Made by a program: the position numbers and the translations under genes
Part shown: positions 36,778-48,200 of the stretch, in pieces
Numbering within the stretch: the first letter of the stretch is position 1
How the letters are laid out: the number at the start of each line of letters is the position of its first letter
Assembly: GCF_001839655.2 (NCBI RefSeq)
Contig: NZ_CP056087.1
Coordinates: 2,480,001-2,544,000 of the forward strand
Direction of reading: 5' to 3'
From: Pseudomonas argentinensis
GTDB taxonomy: Bacteria > Pseudomonadota > Gammaproteobacteria > Pseudomonadales > Pseudomonadaceae
Length of the DNA stretch: 64,000 nucleotides
Notes under the pieces: generated by a model
What the model saw: only the letters and a program-made list of their open reading frames with translations
Database searches by the model: none
What the model was told of the DNA's origin: nothing

Positions 36778-39700
36778 GGGTTTTTCCGCAGGGCCTCGAG
36801 CAGGTGGGCGGTCACGATGTCCACGTGGGGCGGTTCGATCACGCTGAAGTGGTTGCCGGGAACGTCGATCAGCTCGAAGCGTCCCAGGCAGGCGTCCTCC
36901 CAGAACGGCGCGGCGAGATGGCCGACGCCACCCGTAATGCCGAAGGACTGCTGCTCCAGGCAGCGCAGATAGGTCATGTTGCCGAGGAAGGGGGGAGGGT
37001 CGAAGCGCGCCGCGCGCATGCTGTGGCGGCATACGCGAAAGAGCGTGGGCACCAGTTCGGGCCCGATCGGTACCCCGGCCTGGCCTGCTGCCAGTCGTGC
37101 ATATTCGGCCAGACGCTCGTCCTGGCTGCGAGCCGACTGCCTGCGCACTGCAGCCGCGAGGGCTTCCAGCCCCGGATCGCCGCCCAGCGAGGCCATGGCG
37201 CCTGCCGGAACCCGGCAATTGTCGCGTGCCATCAACATATCGATGGCGCGATACACGTCGTGATCCTCGACATCCTTGCCGAATACGGTTTTCACCGGGT
37301 CGAGGTTGAGGTTGGGCACGAAGATCGCCTCGTAGGCCAGTTCCTCGTCGGTGTCGATGAACATCGGAATGCTGTCGATCAGGCTCAGATCCACCACCTC
37401 CATGCCGCGCTCCAGCAGACGCCGTGCGACCTCGGTAGCGAGTAGCCCGCCCAGGCAGTAGCCGATCAGTTGAAAGCGTTGATGGCCGTCGGCGATCAGG
37501 CGCTCGGCGTAATCCTCGGCCACGCTTTCGATCAGGCGCTTGGGCTCCAGCTCCAGGTATTGCGCGGTGTCAGCCACCGCAAAACCGATCACCGGCCCGG
37601 CCTGTTGCGCAGCCAGGGCCCGGCCCAGGTGCTGGAAGTAATCCAGGGTGCCGAGGGCGGCATGGAACATCACCCGTACCGGGCCGACCTCGCCGCCGCC
37701 GAAGGGCACCACCAGCGCATTGCCGCGGCTGGCGCGCTGGGCTTCGCCGGGCATAGCGGCGGCACTGGGCGCCGTATCGCCATGCTCGAGCAAGCGTGCG
37801 AGGGCGGCGATGTTGGGCTCGTTGAGCATCTGCCGCAGCAGCGTGTCGTAACTCAGGCCCTGGGCCTGGGGCAGTTGCTCACGCAGTTGACCGGCCACGC
37901 GGGCAAGGATCAGCGAGTCGGCCCCTTTCTCGTAGAAGCTATCCTTGACACCGATCTGCGCCAGGCCGAGGGCTTCGGCCCACAGTCGACAGAGCTCGGC
38001 CGTCAGCGGATCCCTGGGGGCCTCGTCGGCGGCACTGCCCGAGTGGGCGTCGGCGGCCGGCCGCCAACCGGCCAGGGTCTTGCGATCGACCTTGCCATTG
38101 GCGGTCAGTGGCAGCCGGTCGAGCACTTGCAGGTGCGCCGGTAGCATGTACTCCGGCAACCGTTGCGCCAGGGTACGGCGCAGGCCGTCGACACTCAGAC
38201 GCTGGATGCCGGCCTTGAAGCGCGCCGCGAACACCTGCATGTCGAGAGAGGCCAACGGATGATCGGCACGGGGCAGGGCGGGCAGGCACTCGCCGCCCAG
38301 CTTCTCGATCCGGGCCCGCCAGGCTGCGGCGTCGCGCAGACCGCTACGGCCCTGCTCGTGGTCGCCATCGACCGGCGTCATCATGAAGCCCTGGGTCAGA
38401 AGAATGGGCGGCCATTCGCAGGTCGGCTCGCTGAACACCAGCCAGCCGCCGGGGCTGAGCAGTTCGCTGATCTGCCCCAGGGCGGTATCGAGGTCCTTGA
38501 CGCTGTTCAGCATGCCTGCACACAACACAATATCGAAGCTGTTGCTGGCCAAGCCTTGTGCACGGATGTCCCGGTCGATGTCCAGCACGCCGTAACGCAC
38601 CCAGGGTTGTTCGGCAAAGCGCTGGCGCGCCGCCGGCAGGAAGAATGCGGTCATGTCGGTGAACAGGTAGTCCACCTCCAGGCCGTCGAGCAGGGCGATG
38701 ACCGGTGCGCTGGTGGCCCCGGTGCCAGCACCGATTTCCAGGATGCGCAAAGGCCCTTCGCCGTCGTGGTGAGTGGCCAGGCGATTGATCAATGCAGCGA
38801 TGCTGTGGTTGTTGTAACGCGAGACGGCGTCGCCGCCGTACAACCGCAGGGCCAGCTCCTGCTGCCCCTGCGGGAACAGCAGGTCGAAGGGGTTGACCTC
38901 GCCCCTGAGCAGTTGTGGCAGTTGTCGGACATGGTCGAGCTGATAATCCAGCAGCGCCTGGCTGCACAGGCCCGAGGCCACGGCCCGTTCCACCTGCCCC
39001 CAGGCGAGCGCCGGTTCCCTTGGCGTCTTCAACAGGCGGTAGCGCGATTGCTCTCGTTGTAACCAGCCCGCCTCGCACAGGGCATCCAACCAGCGGCGCA
39101 GCAGCCAGCGATGACGTGGTTCCACCTGCAGGGCCTGCAGAACCGTCGCCGTATCGGGTTCGGCCATCTCGCCGCTGAACAGCCTGGCGTCGAGCATCAC
39201 CCCAAGCATCGCACCCAATGCCGCGGCGCCGAGGTCGTCGCGATAATCGCGTACCTGCTCGGCATCGAAGGGGCCGACCTGGCTGTCGGCGTAACGATGC
39301 ACCGCCGTCAGCAAGGGGGCGCTGGGCAGGGGCTGCGGCTCTACCCGTGCGGCGGTGACGAATGCCAGCAGGCTGCGCTCCGTTTTCGAGTCGTCCACTA
39401 CCAGACTCACGGCATTGTCCACGCCGGGGCAGGCGAGCAGTGCCGCGTCGATTTCGCCCAGCTCCACGCGGTGGCCACGGATCTTCACCTGGCCATCTTC
39501 CCTGCCCAGGAACTCCAGTTCGCCCCCAGGCAGGTAACGGCCCCGGTCACCGGTGCGGTACAGGCGTTGGCCATCGAGCGGGTGGGCGAAGAAGCGCTCC
39601 TCGCTCAGCGCTCGGTCTCCCAGATAGCCGAGGGCCAGGCCGGCGCCGGTGATGTACAGGTCACCGGGCACCCAGGTGGGAGCATCGCGCCATTGCCGGT

Positions 39701-42251
39701 CGAGCACGCGAAAGCCCTGGTTGGCCAGGGGCAGGCCATAGGGAATACTGCGCCAGGTCGGGTCAATGGCACCGATGGGATGGACGTTGGACCAGATCGA
39801 CGCCTCTGTGGCGCCGCCGAGACTGACCAGGGCCAGGTCCGGGAGCAGTTGCTTGAGCTGCGGCGGCAGGTTCAGCGCGATCCAGTCGCCAGAAAGCAGA
39901 GCCAGACGCAGGCTGCCCAGCGGTCGCGGCTCGGCTTGCAGGTAGTGGGCGAGCATCTGCAGTTGTGCGGGCACCGAGTTCCATAGCGTTACCTGATGCC
40001 GCTGGATCAGTTCGGCCCAATGCGAGGGATCGGCGCCTCGCGCAGGGTCGGGCAGCACCAGGGTGCCGCCGACGGCCAACGGGCCGAACAGGTCGTACAC
40101 CGACAGATCGAAGCTGAGCTGGGCGAGGCCCAGTGCGCGGTCGTTCGCGTTGACCCGAAAACGCCGGTTGATGTCCTGCACGGTGTTGAGCGCGGCGCGA
40201 TGGCTGATCATCACGCCCTTGGGGTCACCGGTGGAGCCCGAGGTGTAGATCACATAGGCAAGTTCATCGGCGCTGCCGGCAGCCGCCTCGAAGGCCGCTG
40301 GCGCCGGTGGGAGTTGATCCACCGCGTGCCACTGCAGCGAATCGGCCAATGGAGCGTTGGGCAGGGCCTGGGACTGGCCCAGTACATGGCGCACCTTGGC
40401 ATTGATCAGCACGCGATCACGGCGGGCGGCCGGGGCGTTGCTGTCCAGAGGCAGGTAGGCGGCGCCCGCCAGCAGCACGCCATAGGCGGCCACCGCCTGG
40501 TCAGCTCCCTTGGGCATCAGGATGGCCACCGGTTCACCTGCGGTGCAACCAGCGTCGCGCAGGGTGGCGGCGACGGCCAGTGCGCGCTGGGCGAGTTCGG
40601 CATAGGTCAGGCTGCCCCGTGCATCGATCAGTGCAAGGGCATCCGGGCGCTGCCGGGCCATGGCCAGCAAGCCGTCGTGCAATCGGCCGTTGGGCAGCGG
40701 TGCGGCGGTGGCATTGGCGGCCTGGTGTTCGCTGCGTTGCCAGTCGGGCAGCGGTACGTGCAGGGGGGCTTGCCAAGCGCACGGGTCGCTGGCCAGACGA
40801 TGCAGCTGGGCGCGGAGGGCCTGCAGCATGTCTTCGACTAGGCCTTCGGGGAATACTCCCTGACGCACGTCCCAGTGGATGTGCAGGCCATGGCGATCAT
40901 CCATGACCTGGCAGTCGAGGGTGACCTGTGGCGTCTGGGTGATGCCATAGCCGACCTGACGTTGACTGCCGGCCGGCGGTTCGATCGCCAGCCCGATGGC
41001 GCTGGTGAATACCACCGGCATGGCTGCCGCTTCACGGCCGCGTCGGCGGCCTATCTCGCGCATTACCTGGATGCCGGAGAACAGCCGATGCTCCAGGTCG
41101 GCGAACAGCTGGCTGCCCAGTTGCCGCGCCTGCTCGGCGAAAACCAGGCCTTGCGGGTCGTTGACCTGCAACAGGCTCACCGAGGTGAAGTCTCCCACCA
41201 GTCGTGCGACCTGCGGGTGCAGAGGCAGGCGATTGAGCAACGTCAGGTTGAGGCTCAATGCTGGCGCCTGGCTCCAGCGTTGCAGGACGCCGACATAGGC
41301 GGCGAGTACCACGATCGAGGGCGTCAGGCGCTGTTGGCTGGCAGCCTCTTTCAACGCCGCCCACTGGCGTTCGTCGAGCTGCGCGCGATGTCGGCGAAAG
41401 CGTGGCGTAGCGGTATCTTCACCGCCCAGTGGCTTGGGCAGTTGCGGCGCGGCGGGCAAATCGTCGACCCGTGCCAGCCAGTAGTCGCGGTCGCGCTGGT
41501 AACGACTGCCTTCGAGCAGGCCGCGCTCGCTCGACAGGTAGTCGCGAAAGGTGATGTCCAGCGGCGGCAAGGATACCTGCGGATCCAGCAGCAACTGCTC
41601 CAGTTCGTTGAACAGCAACTGGGCGCTGGCCCAGTCGGCGATCAGCGAATCCATGGAAAAATGCAGGGTATCGGCGTTGTCACCGCGGCTCAGGCGCAGC
41701 TCGAACAACGGCCATTGCTCGGTGGGGTAGAGTTTCTGCTCCATGGCCTGGCGAATCTGCTGCACGCCCTGGCGTTGCTGTTCTTCGCTGGCGCCGCGCA
41801 GGTCCGTGACGGCAACCGGATAGTGCGCGACCTCGGCCAGGACGCGCTGCGAGCCTTCACTGGCAATCACTGCACGAAGCATGTCATGGCGGGCGATCAG
41901 GCGATTCCAGGCCAGTTCCACCTGCTGCGGGTCGAGCCTGGGCCAGCTCAGCTCCAGGTAGCCGTGGCAGGCGACGTTGCCGTAACCGAACGACGCCTGG
42001 CGACCCAGCAGGTAAGCGTTCTGCACATCGGTGAGGGGGAACGGCGCATGGCGGTTCTGCGCATCGGCGTTGACCTGCGGCTGCTCCTGGGTCTGCAGCA
42101 GGTGCAGGATCTGCTGTTTGTGCTGGCGCAACTGCTCCAGGCGCCCGGCGTCGAGCAGACCCTGGGGGGCGCGGAATTTCAATTGCCCGTCCTGGGGCCA
42201 TAGTTCGACGCCCATGGACTTGAGTTCGCTTAGCAGTTTGGCGGCAGGCAT
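36774..42251 (-). CDS. pchF: NRPS 2: TubC docking - Cy - A(MT) - PCP - TE
   Basis: An 1825-residue terminal synthetase. Residues 1-55 are a TubC-type docking domain (LLSELKSMGVELWPQDGQLKF). The cyclisation domain (about 65-500) has DSLIADWAS (Asp201, Asp206). The A domain has specificity positions D-L-Y-N-L-S-L-I-W, the cysteine code. A methyltransferase is inserted near 1020-1320 (ILEIGAGTGATSAP), as in PchF. The PCP serine is in KGADSL (about 1446). The thioesterase has GYCLGG with Cys (about 1599) at the nucleophile position and His at about 1801. ATG 42251 is chosen over 42299 because CAGGAG precedes it. It adds and cyclises the third residue and releases the product. Confidence 0.92.
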   Translation of the reverse strand: MPAAKLLSELKSMGVELWPQDGQLKFRAPQGLLDAGRLEQLRQHKQQILHLLQTQEQPQVNADAQNRHAPFPLTDVQNAYLLGRQASFGYGNVACHGYLELSWPRLDPQQVELAWNRLIARHDMLRAVIASEGSQRVLAEVAHYPVAVTDLRGASEEQQRQGVQQIRQAMEQKLYPTEQWPLFELRLSRGDNADTLHFSMDSLIADWASAQLLFNELEQLLLDPQVSLPPLDITFRDYLSSERGLLEGSRYQRDRDYWLARVDDLPAAPQLPKPLGGEDTATPRFRRHRAQLDERQWAALKEAASQQRLTPSIVVLAAYVGVLQRWSQAPALSLNLTLLNRLPLHPQVARLVGDFTSVSLLQVNDPQGLVFAEQARQLGSQLFADLEHRLFSGIQVMREIGRRRGREAAAMPVVFTSAIGLAIEPPAGSQRQVGYGITQTPQVTLDCQVMDDRHGLHIHWDVRQGVFPEGLVEDMLQALRAQLHRLASDPCAWQAPLHVPLPDWQRSEHQAANATAAPLPNGRLHDGLLAMARQRPDALALIDARGSLTYAELAQRALAVAATLRDAGCTAGEPVAILMPKGADQAVAAYGVLLAGAAYLPLDSNAPAARRDRVLINAKVRHVLGQSQALPNAPLADSLQWHAVDQLPPAPAAFEAAAGSADELAYVIYTSGSTGDPKGVMISHRAALNTVQDINRRFRVNANDRALGLAQLSFDLSVYDLFGPLAVGGTLVLPDPARGADPSHWAELIQRHQVTLWNSVPAQLQMLAHYLQAEPRPLGSLRLALLSGDWIALNLPPQLKQLLPDLALVSLGGATEASIWSNVHPIGAIDPTWRSIPYGLPLANQGFRVLDRQWRDAPTWVPGDLYITGAGLALGYLGDRALSEERFFAHPLDGQRLYRTGDRGRYLPGGELEFLGREDGQVKIRGHRVELGEIDAALLACPGVDNAVSLVVDDSKTERSLLAFVTAARVEPQPLPSAPLLTAVHRYADSQVGPFDAEQVRDYRDDLGAAALGAMLGVMLDARLFSGEMAEPDTATVLQALQVEPRHRWLLRRWLDALCEAGWLQREQSRYRLLKTPREPALAWGQVERAVASGLCSQALLDYQLDHVRQLPQLLRGEVNPFDLLFPQGQQELALRLYGGDAVSRYNNHSIAALINRLATHHDGEGPLRILEIGAGTGATSAPVIALLDGLEVDYLFTDMTAFFLPAARQRFAEQPWVRYGVLDIDRDIRAQGLASNSFDIVLCAGMLNSVKDLDTALGQISELLSPGGWLVFSEPTCEWPPILLTQGFMMTPVDGDHEQGRSGLRDAAAWRARIEKLGGECLPALPRADHPLASLDMQVFAARFKAGIQRLSVDGLRRTLAQRLPEYMLPAHLQVLDRLPLTANGKVDRKTLAGWRPAADAHSGSAADEAPRDPLTAELCRLWAEALGLAQIGVKDSFYEKGADSLILARVAGQLREQLPQAQGLSYDTLLRQMLNEPNIAALARLLEHGDTAPSAAAMPGEAQRASRGNALVVPFGGGEVGPVRVMFHAALGTLDYFQHLGRALAAQQAGPVIGFAVADTAQYLELEPKRLIESVAEDYAERLIADGHQRFQLIGYCLGGLLATEVARRLLERGMEVVDLSLIDSIPMFIDTDEELAYEAIFVPNLNLDPVKTVFGKDVEDHDVYRAIDMLMARDNCRVPAGAMASLGGDPGLEALAAAVRRQSARSQDERLAEYARLAAGQAGVPIGPELVPTLFRVCRHSMRAARFDPPPFLGNMTYLRCLEQQSFGITGGVGHLAAPFWEDACLGRFELIDVPGNHFSVIEPPHVDIVTAHLLEALRKNP

Positions 42252-42288
42252 GGATGCAGCTCCTGGAAAATGGGCGGGACCGAAGGCA

Positions 42289-45200
42289 TCAGATGGCACC
42301 TTCTTCGACGTTGTCGGCGATGGGCTGGCGGTCGAGGGCTTGTGCGACTTGCGAGAGGTTCGCGGCGCCGAACAACTGGCCCATGGGCAGCTCGAGGCCC
42401 AGGCGGCTGCGCAGCATCTCGAGAAAACGTGTGGCCAGCAGGCTGTCGCCCCCGAGGCGGAAGAAATTGTCGCCGCGGCCGACGCTCGGGATCCGCAGCA
42501 GCTGCTGCCAGAGCTCGGCGACCATCTGCTCGGCGGGGCTCAAGGGCTGTTCGTCGACAGCGGCTGGCGGTTGCGCGATAGCTTCCAGGGTGACCAGCAA
42601 TGCCCGGCGATCGACCTTGCCGTTGGCGCTCAGGGGCAGGCGCTCCAGCACCACGGTCTGCTGCGGGTGCATATAGGCCGGCAGGCATCGCTGCAGGTGC
42701 ATCGGCAGTTGCGCGGCCGTGGCCGTGCCGGTAACGGCAGCGAGCAACTGACCCTGATCGCTGACGACGGCCACCGCCATGTTTACCTCGGGGTGGCGGG
42801 CCAGGGCGGCTTCGATTTCTCCCAGCTCGATGCGATGGCCGCGGATCTTGACCTGGCTGTCGGCCCGGCCGAGGAACTCCAGCAGCCCATCGGGGTGGTA
42901 GCGGCCCAGGTCGCCGGTGCGGTACCAGCCATCGACGAAGCGCTCGGCACTGAGCGTGGGAGCCCGCCGGTAACCTCGCGCGACGCCCGTACCGCCGATC
43001 CACAATTCGCCTGTAACCCAATCGGGGCAATCCCGCCCCCAGGCGTCGACCACCCGGTAGGCCTGGTTGCGCAAGGGCAGGCCGTAGGGAATCGAACGCC
43101 AGCCGGGCAGGGGCTGTTGCACCTCGAAATGGTTGGACCAGATGGCGGCTTCGGTGGCGCCGCCGAGGGCGATGAAGCGACAGGCGGGAACTTGCTCGGC
43201 CAGGCGTTGCGGCAGGTCGAGGCCGATCCAGTCGCCGGACAGCAATGCCAGCCGCAGGGGCAGGGGCTGGCGCTCGCCAGCGTTGGCTTCGAGCAGCATG
43301 TCCAGCAGCGCCGGTACGCTGTTCCACAGGGTCACGCCATGCCGTTGCAGCAGCTTGAGCCAGGCCCGCGCATCACGGCGTTGCTGTTCGTCGATCAGCA
43401 CCAGCGCGGCGCCGACCGACAGCAGGCCGAACAGGTCATAGACCGACAGGTCGAAGTCCAGCGCCGACAGGGCCAGGCCACGATCCTGCGAGTCGATGCC
43501 ATAGCAGCGGTTGATCTCGGCCACGGTATTCATCGCGGCGCGATGGGTGATCTCCACTCCCTTGGGTTGCCCGGTGGAGCCGGAGGTATAGATCACGTAG
43601 GCCAGATCGCCGGCCAATATCGGTCGTGGCGCAGCCAGCGGCTCGGCGTTTTGCGCCAGTTCCGGCGGGAGATGCCTGACGCCAGACAGGTGTGGATCCT
43701 GCTCGGCGATGATCAAGGCTACCCCGGCCTGCTGCACGATGCGCTCGCAGCGTTGCGCCGGTTGGTCGACGCCGATCGGCAGGTAGGCCGCGCCTGCGGC
43801 CAGAATACCCAGCACGCTGGCGACCTGGAGCGGGCCCTTGGCCAGCGACACGGCTACCAGATCGCCGGGCGCGATGCCCGCCTGCACCAGGCTGCCAGCG
43901 ATGCGCAGGGCGCGTTCGGCCAGTTCGCCATAACTCATCGAGCCCTGCTCATGCCACAACAGCGCCGTGCGTTGTGGGGCCTGGCGTGCCTGTTGGAAGA
44001 AGCCATGGTGCAGAGTCGGGTCGCCAGGCACCGGCAGGCCTGGAGCATTGATCCGGGCGCGGAGCTGCGCCTGGGGCAATGGCAGCAGATCGGGCGGGGC
44101 CTGGTCCCAGGGCTGTTCGGCTAGCCAGTTCAAGCTGTGCAGATAGGCCTGGAACATCGCTTCGACCATACCTTCGGGAAACAGGCCGATTACCCGGTCC
44201 CAGTTCAATGCAATGCCGCCGTCGGCTTCCACCACCTGGTGATCCAGCCACACCTGTGGCGTCTGCGTCAGGCCGAATACCTGGCGGGCGAAGGGGCCAT
44301 CCTGCGGCGCTGCGGTGCCGTCGGGCACGCCTAGGGCACTGGTAAATACCACTGGCATGCGGGCGTGCTGCTCGCCTTTGCCTCGTGCCAGCTGCCGGAG
44401 CAGGCTCACCGAGCCCAGGCAACGGTGTTCGAGAACCTCGCCCAGGGTCTGCTGGGTGCGCCGAGCGCGCTCTAGCCAGCACTCGCCGGCCCGTGGCGCA
44501 TAGGCGAGCAGCGTCAGGGAGGTGAAATCACCCATTACTGCATCGATCTGTGGATGTAGCGCACGGCGGTCGAACAGGGTCAGGTTCAGGCTCAGATCGG
44601 AGCGCGCGCTCCAGCGCCCCAGGGTTTCGGCAAAGGCGCAGAGCAGCACCGCCGAGGCTGTCAGACCATGCTGCTGGGCCTTGGCCAGGATCGCCTGCCA
44701 GGCCCCTGCGTCTATCTGCCCTTGCAGGCGCTCGAAGCGGGGCTGGCCGAGGTTGGCGGGATCGCAGGCCAGGGGCAGTTGCGGATGAGGCGGCAGCTCG
44801 GGCAGGCATTTTTGCCAGAAACGTTGCGCGGCTTCCAGCTCGGCTGGTTGCGCAGTCGCTTGCAGCCGGTAATCACGAAACGACAGCTGCAGCGCTGGCA
44901 AGGCCATCGTCGGATCGCGATACAGAGCGTCGAGTTCGGCGTAGAAGCGCAGGATGCTCAGGGCGTCGAGGATCAGGTTGTCCAGGCTGATGGCCAGCCG
45001 CGTGTGGCGACCCTGGACGAATGCCTGGACATCGAACAGCGGCCACCGCTGCGGATCGAACACCCGCTGGGCGCAGTGCTCGCGCAGTTCATCGAGGCTG
45101 GTGTACTTCTGGCCGATGACGAATGCCGGCACCTGTTGAAGAATGCGCGCTCGGCCCCGCTCGTCGAACACTGCGCGGAGCATTTCGTGACGCTCGATCA

Positions 45201-48200
45201 GGCGATCCAGGGCTCGCTGCAGGCGTGGCAGGTCGAGATCCTCGACATCGTATTCGCGATAGAAATGGCAGCTCACGCCGCCGAGCACCAGGCTTGGATC
45301 GCGGCCGAACCAGTAGGCTTGCTGCACCTCGGTCATGGGGAACGGCGCATGGCGTTGCGCCGGATCCGCCACGATGCCGCGCTGGGGCTCGGCCCAGGCA
45401 TCGAGGCGCAAGTCGGTGCAGAATTGTGCCAGCACCGGCTTGGCGAACACCTGGGCCAGCCGGGCGCCGGCCAGCCCCTGGTCGGCCAGGCGCCTTATCA
45501 GGCGGGTAGCGCTGAGGGAATCGCCGCCCAGGGAAAAGAAGTTGTGCTCGCGGCACACCTTGCCGCAGCCCAGCAGGTCCTGCCAGGCGCGGGCCACCCG
45601 TTGCTCGATGGCGCCGCGGGGAGGCGACAGATCGGTGTGCGGGCTCGGCGTGCGTTCGGCCAGCAATCGATGCAGCGCCTTGCGATCAATCTTGCCGTTG
45701 CTGGTCAGGGGCAACTGCGCGCAGCCCGAGATATGCTCGGGAATCATGTAGGCCGGCAGGTGTTCGGCCAGGTGCTGCATCAACTCCGGCAGTTCCAGGC
45801 GCTCGGGCTGCGCCGGGCCGTTCTGCAGGCGTACCATCGCCGCCAGTTGCTGGCCGACGAGCAGCACCACTGCCTGTTCGATGCCCGGCCAGGCCACCAG
45901 GGCGTTCTCGATTTCCCCAGCTTCGATCCGGTAGCCTCGCAGCTTGAGCTGGAAGTCGGTGCGGCCGAGAAACTCGACGTTACCGTCGGGGTGATAGCGT
46001 GCGCTATCGCCGGTGCGGTACCAGCGTATGCCCTGGTATTCGACGAACCGCTCGGCGCTGCGCAGTGGGTCGCCACGATAGCCTTGGGCAACCCCGGCGC
46101 CGCCGAGCCACAGCTCGCCAGCGACCCAGTCCGGGCAGTCATGGCCGTGGTGATCGACGATGCGCAGGCTGACGTTGTCCAGCGGCTTGCCATAGGGCAG
46201 GCAATGCCAGTGCAGCGGTTGCCCCGGCAGCACCTCGAACAGCGTGGAGTGGATGGCCGTTTCGGTCGCGCCACCCAATGCCAGGAAACGACAGCCGGGG
46301 GCCTGTGCCCACAATCGGGCGGGCAGACCGGGTGCCACCTTGTCGCCGCCCAGCAGCACGGCTCGCAAGGGCAGGCTGTCGCCGGCGGGCGCGCAACCGA
46401 GCAGCATGTCCAGCAGTGCCGGTACGCAGTTGAGTACGCTTGCCCGGTGTTGCTGCGCCAGCTCCCGCCAGCGCTGCGCGTCGCGCTGGGCCCACGGCTC
46501 GATACAGATCAACGCTGCGCCCGTCGACAGGGCTGCGAACAGATCGAACACCGACAAGTCGAATTCCAGCGCCGACAGCGCGAGGATGCGGTCATGCTGG
46601 TCGAGCTGCAGACGACGCTGCAGATCTTCCAGGGTATTGGCCGCCGCCAGATGGCTGATCTCCACGCCCTTGGGTTCACCGGTGGAACCGGAGGTATAGA
46701 GGATATAGGCCAGGTCGCCGATCTCGCCGCTACGGGGTGCGTCCAATGCAGGGCTGCTGGCCGGCACTTCGCCGAGCAGCAGTTTGGCCCCGGCCGAGTC
46801 GCAGATCTTCTGACGTCTAGCCAGGGGCTGGTCGAAGCCGATGGGCAAATAGATGGCGCTGCAGGCCAGGATCCCCAGAACCGCGATGACCTGTTCCGGG
46901 CCCTTGGGCAATTGCAGTGCGACCACGTCGCCGCGTTCGACTCCCTGGGCTTCGAGGTAGGCCGCCAATTGCAGGGCACGCTCGGCCAGTTCGCCATAGG
47001 TCATGACCTGGCGCTCGCCATGCAACAGCGCCGGTAGCGTGGGTGCCGTGCGTGCCAGGGCAAAGAACGCTTCGTGCAGGCGCAGGCTCGGCAGTGGCGC
47101 GGGCTGGCCTTGAGCTGCTTGACGCACGGCCAGTTGGCCGGCCGGTAGCAGGGCCGGAGGGGCTTGATGCCAGGCGGATGGCTCGTCGCACAGCCGTTGC
47201 AGCAACCCGATGTGGGCCTCGAACAGGCCATCGAGCACGCCATCGGCGAACAGACCTTCCCGGGCATCGAGGTTGACCAGCAAACCACCGTTCAGCTCGG
47301 TGACCTGTGCGTCGAGCCACACTTGCGGGCCCTGGGAAATGATCCAGGCCGGCCGACCGAAGCTCTCCTGCACGCCCTCGGCGAACAGTTCCCCCAGGCC
47401 CAGGGCGCTGGTGTATACCACCGGCGCGAGGACTTGCTCGCCGCGCAATCGGGACAGCTCGCGCAACACTTCCAGGCCGGAAAAAGCATTGTGGGCAGCA
47501 TCCTCCTGGAAGCGTCGTTGCAGAGCCGTGGCCCGTGCTGCGAAGGTGCCGGAGACGTTGCCGTCCCAAGCCAGCAGGATCGACGAAGTGAAATCGCCCA
47601 CCAGCCGGTCGACATCGGCGTGCAAGGGCGCACGGTTGAACAGCGGCAGGTTGAGCAGCAGTTCGGGCGTTTCGCACCAGGCACCCAGGGCCTCGCAAAA
47701 CACGGCTGCCAGGGCCATGGCCGGGGTCAGGCCGTTTTCTCGGGCATGGCGCTCAAAGGCCTGGCGCAGGGAGGGTGACAACCAATGGTGGCGGCGCCTC
47801 ACCTGGCTGCCATCGCGGCATCGGGTCTCGCACGGCAGGCGCGGAGCGTCGGGGAGCCGCTCCAGGCGCTGCATCCAGTAGTCGCGATCGCGCTGGTGGC
47901 GCTCGCGGTATTCGGCGCTGGCGTGCTCATGGCGAAGCTGGGCCAGGTAGTGGGCGAAGCTGTAGTCGAGAGGTGGCAGAGGCCGCTGGCGATACAACAG
48001 CACCAGATCGCCGAGCGGGGTGCGCAGACTCAGGGCGTCGGCGGCGAGCATGTCGAGGTTCAGGTGCAGGCGGGTGCCGCCGGGATGCAGGGCATCGGGC
48101 AACAGCGACAGTTGAATGTCCAGCACCTGGCCTCGCTCCACGGCCAATCGACGATGGGACAACTTATCGCGCAGGGCCTCCAGCTGCTGCAGAGCCTGTT

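Noticed and set aside
42031..44124. 697-codon open frame on the plus strand, and similar long plus-strand frames across 36-48.7 kb
   Set aside because: They are antisense to intact NRPS domains, show no domains, have no start signals and arise from high GC at third codon positions.
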